A DNA stretch of 64,000 nucleotides from contig JBCBRS010000007.1 in NCBI GenBank assembly GCA_039819545.1, positions 66,596 through 130,595 on the forward strand, written 5' to 3'. This DNA is from CALLPQ01 sp039819545. Lineage in GTDB: Bacteria > Pseudomonadota > Alphaproteobacteria > Caulobacterales > Parvularculaceae. Position 1 is the first letter of the stretch, and every line of letters begins with the position of its first letter. A model generated the notes under the pieces. That model ran no database searches, was not told the DNA's origin, and saw nothing but the letters and a program-made list of their open reading frames with translations. Position numbers and translations under genes: made by a program. Below, in pieces: positions 54,227-60,802 of this stretch.

Positions 54227-55369
54227 ATGAAACTGAGTACCAACCGTATACTGACCACCCATGTGGGTAGCCTGCCGCGTTCCCAGGCGGTGACCGACGG
54301 CGTTTTCGCCCATGAACGCGGGGACGCGCAGGACGAGGGCGCCTTTCGCGAGACCATCGCCGGCGCCGTGAAAGACGTTGTCGCCCGTCAGGTTGAGGCT
54401 GGCGTCGACGTGGTTAGCGATGGGGAAATGAGCAAGATTTCCTATGCCACCTATATCAAAGACCGGATCACCGGCTTTGATGGCGATAGCCCGCGTAACC
54501 CGCCAAAAGACCTGGAGGCGTTTCCTGGCTTTCTGGAGCGTCAAGCCAAGGGTGGGGGCACCCCTTCTTACCGGCGCCCCAAATGCGTTGGCGAAATCAA
54601 GGTCAAGGATATGCAACCCCTGCAGTCTGATCTTGACCACTTCTCGGCGGCAATGCGCGATAATCCGCCCACAGAGGGCTTCATGAATGCAGCATCCCCT
54701 GGGGTCATCGCGTTGTTTCAGCCTAATGAGTATTACAAGTCCGACGAGGATTATCTGGAGGCGCTCGCCGAGGCGATGCGCCCGGAATATGAGGCTATTG
54801 TTGCGGCGGGTTTCGTTTTGCAACTTGATTCGCCTGACCTCGGTCTTGGTCGTCATATGATGTTCAAGGACAATGACGATGCGGGGTACGAACGGCTCGC
54901 GAACACCCATGTGGACGCGTTGAACCACGCCACGCGCAACATTCCGGCAGAGAAAATGCGTCTGCATGTGTGCTGGGGTAATTATGAAGGCCCACACCAT
55001 TGCGATGCGCCTATGGAGACGGTGTTGCCCATTGCCGCCAAAGCAAAACCACAAGCGTTATTGTTTGAAAGTTCCAACCCGCGTCATGCCCATGAGTGGG
55101 AAGTGTTCCGTGACGCTAAACTACCAGACGATATGGTGCTTGTACCCGGTGTGATTGATTCGACTACAAATTTTATTGAACACCCGCGTCTCGTGGCACA
55201 GCGGATTGAACGGTTCGCCAACATTGTCGGCCGTGAGCGCGTGATCGCCGGCTCTGATTGTGGCTTTTCAACCTTTGCTGGTTTCGGCGCCGTTGATGAA
55301 GATATCGTCTACGCCAAGCTTGGTGCCATGCGCGAAGGGGCGGATCTTGCCAGCAAAACGCTTTGGTAA
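54227..55369 (+). CDS. MetE-like (cobalamin-independent methionine synthase II family) zinc enzyme
   Basis: 380-aa protein corresponding to the C-terminal catalytic barrel of MetE. It starts with RILTTHVGSLPRS, typical of the family, and has GEMSKISYATYIKDRI. Zinc ligands are His247 and Cys249 in LHVCWGNYEG, a Glu in LLFESSNPRHAHEWE and Cys345 in IAGSDCGFSTFAG. The family also includes core methionine synthases and epoxyalkane:coenzyme M transferase, both of which move an alkyl group to or from a zinc-bound thiolate. It lacks the MetE N-terminal half, and no methionine genes are near. AAGGGA precedes the ATG. Probable alkyl/methyl transfer in the pathway; acceptor unknown. Confidence 0.85.
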   Translation: MKLSTNRILTTHVGSLPRSQAVTDGVFAHERGDAQDEGAFRETIAGAVKDVVARQVEAGVDVVSDGEMSKISYATYIKDRITGFDGDSPRNPPKDLEAFPGFLERQAKGGGTPSYRRPKCVGEIKVKDMQPLQSDLDHFSAAMRDNPPTEGFMNAASPGVIALFQPNEYYKSDEDYLEALAEAMRPEYEAIVAAGFVLQLDSPDLGLGRHMMFKDNDDAGYERLANTHVDALNHATRNIPAEKMRLHVCWGNYEGPHHCDAPMETVLPIAAKAKPQALLFESSNPRHAHEWEVFRDAKLPDDMVLVPGVIDSTTNFIEHPRLVAQRIERFANIVGRERVIAGSDCGFSTFAGFGAVDEDIVYAKLGAMREGADLASKTLW

Positions 55370-55393
55370 GCTTGATAAGCAAGGCGCAAACCC

Positions 55394-56164
55394 ATGACCC
55401 ATTTTCGTAATCGACTGCTGGCCCGTGACCCTCTTATTGGTACGTGGATGAAAACGCCGTCGGCGATCATCGCGGAGATCCTTGGCCTGACGGCACTTGA
55501 TTGCATTTGTCTTGATGCTGAACATGCACCGTTTGATCGGTTGGCAATAGACAGTGCGGTGGCCGCTCTGCGCGCAGCGGACAAGCCAGTGTTGGTCCGT
55601 GTATCTGAGTTATCGGCGGCGGCGGTGTTGAATGCGCTTGATTGCGGGGCAACGGGTGTTGTTATGCCCCATGTGACCACCGCTGCGCAGGCGAAAGACC
55701 TCGTGACCATGTGCCAATATGGCCCGGGCGGGCGCGGTTACGCCGGGTCTTCGCGGGCCGCGGGCTACACAACCTTTGCCATGGCCGACAATCTGGCGCG
55801 TGCCCGTGCCAACATATGCGTCATTGCCCAGATCGAAGATCTACCCGCTCTTGATGATATTGACGATATCGCTGCGGTGGAGGGGATTGACTGCTTATTC
55901 ATTGGGCGGATCGACTTGACCATCGCGCTGGGTGCTCGCTCGCCAAAGGACAAACCCGTGATTGACGCGGTCGAAGCGATTTGCGCGGCCGGTAAAAAAG
56001 CGGGTCGTCCGGTGGGGATGTTTGTCAGCGACCTGGCGGAGATACCTTACTGGCAACAGGCTGGGGCAAGCCTCTTCCTGTTGCAGTCGGATCATAATTT
56101 TATACTGGATGGGGCAAAAACCTTGCGAAGCAAGTTTGATCAGGCCGTTGCCGATACCCGGTAA
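55394..56164 (+). CDS. HpcH/HpaI aldolase family protein
   Basis: 256-aa class II aldolase of the HpcH/HpaI (2-keto-3-deoxy acid/citrate lyase beta) fold. It has LIGTWMKTPSAIIAEILGLT, the Glu-His-Ala-Pro motif in LDAEHAPFDRLAID, and a metal-binding acid in VIAQIEDLPALDDIDDIAAVEG. It probably splits a hydroxy-oxo acid to pyruvate and an aldehyde. It sits 24 bp behind the MetE-like gene. Its last 25 bases overlap the convergent amidohydrolase gene. Confidence 0.9.
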   Translation: MTHFRNRLLARDPLIGTWMKTPSAIIAEILGLTALDCICLDAEHAPFDRLAIDSAVAALRAADKPVLVRVSELSAAAVLNALDCGATGVVMPHVTTAAQAKDLVTMCQYGPGGRGYAGSSRAAGYTTFAMADNLARARANICVIAQIEDLPALDDIDDIAAVEGIDCLFIGRIDLTIALGARSPKDKPVIDAVEAICAAGKKAGRPVGMFVSDLAEIPYWQQAGASLFLLQSDHNFILDGAKTLRSKFDQAVADTR

Positions 56165-57054
56165 AACGCCATTGCGTTCGTGTGGGTTATTTTGGCGCGT
56201 ACCGCATCATCGGGTATCAGATCATCAAGCGCCCGCCAGATGCGGCCGTACCCGCCATAAAGCTTATCCACGGGAAAATTGGTGCCCGCCATACACCGTT
56301 CAGGACCAAACAGGTCCAGCGCTGCTTCCACGTAGGGCGCAATGTCGCTGGCGGCCCAGTTGGCCTTGAACATGCCAAAGCCAGAAAATTTGAACGTCAT
56401 ACGGGGCAGGGCCGCAAACCGCGTCATTGCTGCGCGCCAGCGGGTAAACCCATCTGCGCTCTGGTCCCAGGGCGAGCCGAAATGGCAGATTGCCACAGCA
56501 AGGTCAGGCACGCTGGCAAAAACCTCAGCGGCGCGATCATACTGGTATTCTGTAAGCTGAAGATCAAACGAAGCTCCAATTCGTGCCAGATGGTTGAGGT
56601 TTTGCGCGAAGGACGGGTGGTCGAGGAGGGCTCCGGAATTTGTTTTCGCATCCTCGCCCGGATGGCGACCGATAATCTGGCGTACACCGCGAAACGCGGC
56701 ACTGCGTTCGTGACAACTGATAGTCTCGCCAAATTCGTCGTTGGTCAGGTCGGCAAAGCCCACAATCGCGGTGGGGATCGGTGGACCTCCTGCGGTTTCG
56801 TCGCGCAGCTGCTGCAGCCACCGGGTCTCGCGCACACTGTCTGCTTCCGCGACACCCACCTGGATATGTGTGGAGCCCACAAGATCATATTCACCCGCAT
56901 CCACAAGAAAGTCTTTAGGCAGATAGTTTTTCTGGATTGGCGTTGGGTCGCCAAAGAACCGCTTTACGCCGCGCGCCATCAACCACGGATAATGGCAATG
57001 GTCGAGGTCCCACAAATGGTGATGGGCATCAAAAATTTGCTGTTTTGCTGTCAT
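56140..57054 (-). CDS. amidohydrolase-2 family metal-dependent hydrolase
   Basis: 304-aa TIM-barrel hydrolase. The N-terminal metal motif is FDAHHHLWDLDHCHYPWL, then GVRQIIGRHPGED and SFDLQLTEYQYDRAAEVF. The His in VAICHFGSPWDQ and the C-terminal MAGTNFPVDKLYGGYG are consistent with the lactonase/decarboxylase subgroup that acts on pyrone or lactone dicarboxylates. It overlaps the SnoaL paralogue 3 stop by 4 bp, and converges on the HpcH gene with a 25-bp overlap. Substrate unknown. Confidence 0.88.
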   Translation of the reverse strand: MTAKQQIFDAHHHLWDLDHCHYPWLMARGVKRFFGDPTPIQKNYLPKDFLVDAGEYDLVGSTHIQVGVAEADSVRETRWLQQLRDETAGGPPIPTAIVGFADLTNDEFGETISCHERSAAFRGVRQIIGRHPGEDAKTNSGALLDHPSFAQNLNHLARIGASFDLQLTEYQYDRAAEVFASVPDLAVAICHFGSPWDQSADGFTRWRAAMTRFAALPRMTFKFSGFGMFKANWAASDIAPYVEAALDLFGPERCMAGTNFPVDKLYGGYGRIWRALDDLIPDDAVRAKITHTNAMAFYRVSATA

Positions 57055-58151
57055 TGGTGAGCCAGGCGGTGGCTGGCAATCTGCCGCAACAGCGCCACCT
57101 CGTCATAAACGGTCCACTCCTCGCGGATGCGCCCATTGATTAATCGCCAATGGCTTGAGCCCAGAATGTAAACCGGTGCGCCAGTTGCCGCCCCGAACAG
57201 GCCATCGCCGCTATGGGTAGCGGCAAGGGACCAGCGAACGGCAACATCTTTGGCTTCGCCCAGATACGGGATGCTTGCCACATGATCGACCGTGATGCGA
57301 ATATCGCTCAGGACGGTGAAGAGGTCACTGAGATAACCGCCAAGCTCTTTGGTGCCGTACAGGTCACGGTTGGCGGTCAGGTGTGCGCCCACGCGAAAGT
57401 CATAGACTGCGGGGAGGGTATCAAGATTTTGCTTGCCCCAGATTTCATCGAACACATGGTTGGCAAACCCCTCGCAATTGTTTTCGGGCTTATCCACGGG
57501 GCCTGCGGCGGGTGGGGAAGCGTTGCGGGTGCGCTCAATCAACGGGGCCACATAATCGGTGAGCAGGGTGCCTTTCTCGCGGTCAGATTTTGCCTGTTCA
57601 AGGGCAACCGCGTGCGGATCTAGCCCCAGTTGCAGGACCAGTGCCGCGTTGTCGCGCATGAGCCATTCTTCAACAATGAGGTTTTCCTTACACACACAAT
57701 CGGCAATGGTCCGTATACGCGCATGTTTACCGGTCGCAGGTCCAAACTCCGATGGGCCCAGATTGGTCATCTTGCTGGTGATCAGATGGGAGGAATAATA
57801 GCCCTCATCCTCATTACCGGACCAGATGACATTGTCCCCATCAAGGGTGCGGTCGGGAAAGGCTGCCAGCGTGGCGTGAGTGTTCGCCTCCACGATATCG
57901 GCCCCCACAATATCGCCCGCTAGGGTGTGGATCATGCTGTCAGCAGCATAATATCGGTGGCAAAGATCGATCTTGCGCTCGTGCCAGATGCGGTCGGTGA
58001 TGCGGATAATGTAATCGGCAATATCCACGAATTCGTCGTCGAACCCGCGCATGGGCATGCGACGCCCCGGCGGCTGCGGGTTCAGCATCTGGCTGATATC
58101 GGTGGTGGCGACTGACGTGATCGGGGCGGTGTTGTCTTTCGGGACTGACAT
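57051..58151 (-). CDS. tandem SnoaL/NTF2-like domain protein, paralogue 3
   Basis: 366-aa protein with two SnoaL/NTF2-like halves, more divergent than the other two paralogues. The first half (about 40-170) contains DIADYIIRITDRIWHERKID and NADS-like TLAGDIVGADIVEANTHATL; the second (about 220-355) has FDEIWGKQNLDTLPAVYDF and VRWSLAATHSGDGLFGAAT. GGAGG lies 8 bases before the ATG. Operator B is 44 bp upstream and the amidohydrolase is translationally coupled downstream. The C-terminal lacks the WYGP-x-GIG stretch seen in paralogues 1 and 2. Confidence 0.78.
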   Translation of the reverse strand: MSVPKDNTAPITSVATTDISQMLNPQPPGRRMPMRGFDDEFVDIADYIIRITDRIWHERKIDLCHRYYAADSMIHTLAGDIVGADIVEANTHATLAAFPDRTLDGDNVIWSGNEDEGYYSSHLITSKMTNLGPSEFGPATGKHARIRTIADCVCKENLIVEEWLMRDNAALVLQLGLDPHAVALEQAKSDREKGTLLTDYVAPLIERTRNASPPAAGPVDKPENNCEGFANHVFDEIWGKQNLDTLPAVYDFRVGAHLTANRDLYGTKELGGYLSDLFTVLSDIRITVDHVASIPYLGEAKDVAVRWSLAATHSGDGLFGAATGAPVYILGSSHWRLINGRIREEWTVYDEVALLRQIASHRLAHQ

Positions 58152-58194
58152 GAAAAGGGCCTCCGGGGGGTTGGGTAGCCTTGGCTATTCCGCA

Positions 58195-58210
58195 TTGCAT
58201 GCGAATGCAA
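58195..58210. promoter_or_regulatory. LacI-type operator-like site B
   Basis: TTGCATGCGAATGCAA, a single base away from the perfect core of operator A, centred on C58202/G58203. It is 44 bp upstream of SnoaL paralogue 3. Confidence 0.75.
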
Positions 58211-58377
58211 AATTGTCCACGGCAAACAAGTCGTTCAACGCCCTTTATGAGTTCGGGTTGGCTCTCATGCTCCAGAAAAACGCAGGGGCTTCACGTCTCA
58301 CGACGTGTAAACCTGTGTGCTGGTGATCGGTGCGGCGGCTCACCACCACCTGACGTGGATAAGCGCTTGCCCCGCTT

Positions 58378-58393
58378 TTGCATTCGAAGTACT
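58378..58393. promoter_or_regulatory. LacI-type operator-like site C
   Basis: TTGCATTCGAAGTACT: left half identical to operator A, right half the GAAGTAC variant shared with site D. It lies 36 bp before the bicupin ATG. A possible -35 (TTGCCC, 58368) and -10 (TACTTT, 58390) flank it, so binding would block the promoter. Confidence 0.65.
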
Positions 58394-58428
58394 TTTACAA
58401 AAAACGCAGGTCTCTGGAAGGGAGCAGC

Positions 58429-59490
58429 ATGACCATTTCCATGGATGAAATGATCCAACGGGTTGTCAGGTACGATGATCTGATCGCGTGCCGCACGGCG
58501 TTTATCGACGCGCGCACCCCCGGCAGTGACAAGAAAGAGAACTTCACGATCATCGGTCCCGGCGTTGCGGAAAACCCCGGTCAACATATTCACATCAAAG
58601 TGCCCCACGGTTTCAATGTGGGCGGCGCACGCCAACCGGCGGGCTGCGTGAATTCCCAACACAGCCATGAAACGGCTGAAGTGTTCTTAGTTCATTCTGG
58701 CGTCTGGGCCTTTCGCTCTGGCCATGACGGCAAGGATGGGGAGGTGATCCTGCATCCGGGTGATGTGATCTCTATCCCGGTGAATGTGTTTCGCGGTTTT
58801 GAATGTCTTGAGGGCGAGGACAGTTTTCTTTTTGCGCTGTTGGGCGGTGATGATCCGGGCCATGTGGACTGGGCCCCTTATGTGTTTGAGGAAGCAGCTG
58901 GCCACGGTCTGGTCCTGACCAAAGCGGGCCGGCTCATCGATACCGCAATCGGTGAGGTGGTGCCGGACGGGGATGAACCCTGCCGCCCCACCTCCATGGA
59001 CGACGTTCCGCGTTTTCGCCGTCTCACATCCGCAGACTTGCAGGCCCATGTGATCCGTGATGCTGACGCGCCGCTCACCAACTCAACGGCGCTTGCCGGT
59101 GGCAGTACCGGTTTGGACGAGGCACCGCTTTTAGGCCCTGATAATCCGAGCGAAGGGATTGCAGCAGGATCAGTATCATCCGACCACGGATTTCATTTCC
59201 GAAAGCTGGTTCTCGCGCCTGGGGGGACCATACCCCCCCATGCCCGTGCGGAGTGCGAAGTCCTTTTTGTCCATCGCGGCAGTGTTTCCATTGGGTGGGG
59301 TACGCAAAAGATTGTCCTGAAGCCGGGCGATACCGCAACCGTGCCTGAAGGTCTCCAGCGTTACTGGCAGGCTGATGAAACTGATGGTGCCATCGTCTTC
59401 GTCGTACGCGGGACCGATGCACCGGCCGCGCCACAATGGTCAAACCCGGCGACGCAAGACGCGAATGGCGATCTCGCTGTCGCGCTTTAA
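58429..59490 (+). CDS. bicupin (gentisate dioxygenase-like) protein
   Basis: 353-aa double-cupin protein. The first cupin has NSQHSHETAEVFLVHSGVWAF and GEVILHPGDVISIPVNVFRGF; the second has PPHARAECEVLFVHRGSVSIGW and VLKPGDTATVPEGLQRYW. The first cupin keeps His-x-His plus Glu (QHSHETAEVF), a normal iron site; the second keeps fewer ligands. The architecture resembles gentisate/hydroxynaphthoate ring-cleavage dioxygenases, but this function is inferred. ATG 58429 has AAGGGAG upstream. Operator C lies just before. The last 27 codons are duplicated downstream at 60588-60671. Confidence 0.82.
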   Translation: MTISMDEMIQRVVRYDDLIACRTAFIDARTPGSDKKENFTIIGPGVAENPGQHIHIKVPHGFNVGGARQPAGCVNSQHSHETAEVFLVHSGVWAFRSGHDGKDGEVILHPGDVISIPVNVFRGFECLEGEDSFLFALLGGDDPGHVDWAPYVFEEAAGHGLVLTKAGRLIDTAIGEVVPDGDEPCRPTSMDDVPRFRRLTSADLQAHVIRDADAPLTNSTALAGGSTGLDEAPLLGPDNPSEGIAAGSVSSDHGFHFRKLVLAPGGTIPPHARAECEVLFVHRGSVSIGWGTQKIVLKPGDTATVPEGLQRYWQADETDGAIVFVVRGTDAPAAPQWSNPATQDANGDLAVAL

Positions 59491-59562
59491 GCCGCCTCCG
59501 TGTTGACCCTATTCAGGTACTGGTCGTGCCTCATTTTGAAATTGGAGGGCGGCTATTGGCCC
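59407..59562 (+). repeat. 156-bp direct repeat, copy 1
   Basis: Covers the last codons and stop of the bicupin gene plus 72 bases downstream. Identical to 60588-60743 except for about five substitutions (97%). Its last part is the R1 element. Confidence 0.92.
59525..59562 (+). repeat. dispersed repeat R1 copy
   Basis: CGTGCCTCATTTTGAAATTG followed by GAGGGCGGCTATTGGCCC. Part of the 156-bp repeat; related copies lie at 60706-60743 and, inverted, at 21746-21777. Confidence 0.75.
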
Positions 59563-59728
59563 GAATGCGATATTCGCTATTCCGATTTGAACGTCTGAAA
59601 CGTGGGTGGATATTGCCTTATCCAGCTTCTTAAAACGCCCAGAATAGGACGTTTGTCACAAGCCAATGCTTTACCAAAAGTTATTGGAGGTTTGATAGGT
59701 TACTTGAGAGCGATATGAGACTTGGACG

Positions 59729-60562
59729 ATGCGCGTCAGTTACGACTTAATAAGGTCCGCAATAGGATTCTTACTTCTGGCGAACATCCTTACTGCTTGC
59801 GGCAAGGATAAAGAGCCACGGCTAAACAACTGGTCCGAACTTTGCGCGCGCACTGATTGCGAGCGGTTCCCTGTGGGCTATACGACTGTTGTCATTGAGG
59901 GGAACGAGTATTTTTTTCCGCTAGATGGAGAGATTTTCGATGCAGGCGGCGCACGCGGAACGCTCTATATGGAGCGAGATGACGAAGACCGCCTCATTCG
60001 CGTGGCGAGGCTGGATGCTAGGCGATTACGATTCTTGCAATACAATTCATACTTGGAGCGCTTCAGCATGCCAACATTGCCGTTCTATTTGGCAGAAGTA
60101 GGACTTTCGAAAAGCCGTCCTGGCCGTAATTGGGGGTGGATAAACATGGATATGGTAAGGGCACTTGTCCCTGATCATTTGGCTGAACTCGAACAGTTCA
60201 GCGATGACTTTTACTTGTTGGAGAGTAGCGATGCGTTTGTCTACAAATATCGAGGGCGTCCACAAAACGACGTTAACAATGGTATATACCATCCAGTAAA
60301 GTTGATTTCAAAAACCCCGCTGTACAATGGGCAGTATGTTATCGTCTCGTGCGGTGCCTATTGCGACATAACTCTATTAACGGCTGAATCAAAAACGGAT
60401 GCACTTGCCTTTTCGTTATCCGTAAATGCGCTCAATCATGCCAATTGTCACAAGACCGAAGCGGGATGCCTTACCCACAAGCAGTGGATTGGCGAGATCC
60501 CAAGTGCAGTAAGGTCCATTGAGCTTTTCGTCCAGAACTTGACATTGCAACCTGAAAGATAA
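59729..60562 (+). CDS. putative lipoprotein, unknown function
   Basis: 277-aa protein not recognised. The N-terminal signal (IRSAIGFLLLANILTAC) ends in a lipobox (LTAC), so the mature protein is probably a lipid-anchored envelope protein. The body has several cysteine pairs (ELCARTDCERF, IVSCGAYCDITL, HANCHKTEAGC), suggesting disulfides in the periplasm. AT-richer than the catabolic genes. It is enclosed by the two 156-bp direct repeats, which suggests it arrived as one inserted segment. Start ATG 59729 is the only one before the signal. Confidence 0.72.
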   Translation: MRVSYDLIRSAIGFLLLANILTACGKDKEPRLNNWSELCARTDCERFPVGYTTVVIEGNEYFFPLDGEIFDAGGARGTLYMERDDEDRLIRVARLDARRLRFLQYNSYLERFSMPTLPFYLAEVGLSKSRPGRNWGWINMDMVRALVPDHLAELEQFSDDFYLLESSDAFVYKYRGRPQNDVNNGIYHPVKLISKTPLYNGQYVIVSCGAYCDITLLTAESKTDALAFSLSVNALNHANCHKTEAGCLTHKQWIGEIPSAVRSIELFVQNLTLQPER

Positions 60563-60587
60563 ATTTCCTGTATTCGATCTCCATGTT

Positions 60588-60671
60588 CGCGGGACCGATG
60601 CACCGGCCGCGCTACAATGGTCAAACCCGGCGACACAAGACGCGAATGGCGATCTCGCTGTCGCGCTTTAA
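60588..60671 (+). pseudogene. duplicated 3' end of the bicupin gene
   Basis: Twenty-seven codons and a stop (starts RGTDAPAALQWSN, ends NGDLAVAL) that copy the C-terminus of the gene ending at 59490, with one Pro-to-Leu change. There is no start codon or upstream coding sequence, so it cannot be expressed as a protein. Confidence 0.85.
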
Positions 60672-60705
60672 GCCGCCTCCGTGTTGACCCTATTCAGGTA
60701 CTGGT

Positions 60706-60743
60706 CGTGCCTCAGTTTGAAACTGGAGAGCGGCTATTGGCCC
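60706..60743 (+). repeat. dispersed repeat R1 copy
   Basis: CGTGCCTCAGTTTGAAACTG followed by GAGAGCGGCTATTGGCCC. Contains the palindrome CAGTTTGAAACTG. Best match to the minus-strand copy at 21746-21777. Confidence 0.78.
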
Positions 60744-60802
60744 TACTTTGCCGTAGCGCGACTATTGTTGAATGGCCGGAAGTGGCTTGAGTTCAGCCGA
60801 TC

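Larger units (their letters stand above)
60588..60743 (+). repeat. 156-bp direct repeat, copy 2
   Basis: Second copy of the 59407-59562 repeat, offset by exactly 1181 bases. It lies between the lipoprotein gene and the convergent ankyrin gene. Confidence 0.92.

Noticed and set aside
56182..57060. Long open frame (292 codons) antisense to the amidohydrolase gene
   Set aside because: It mirrors the amidohydrolase gene, has no family motifs and no ribosome-binding site; long antisense frames are expected in GC-rich genes.
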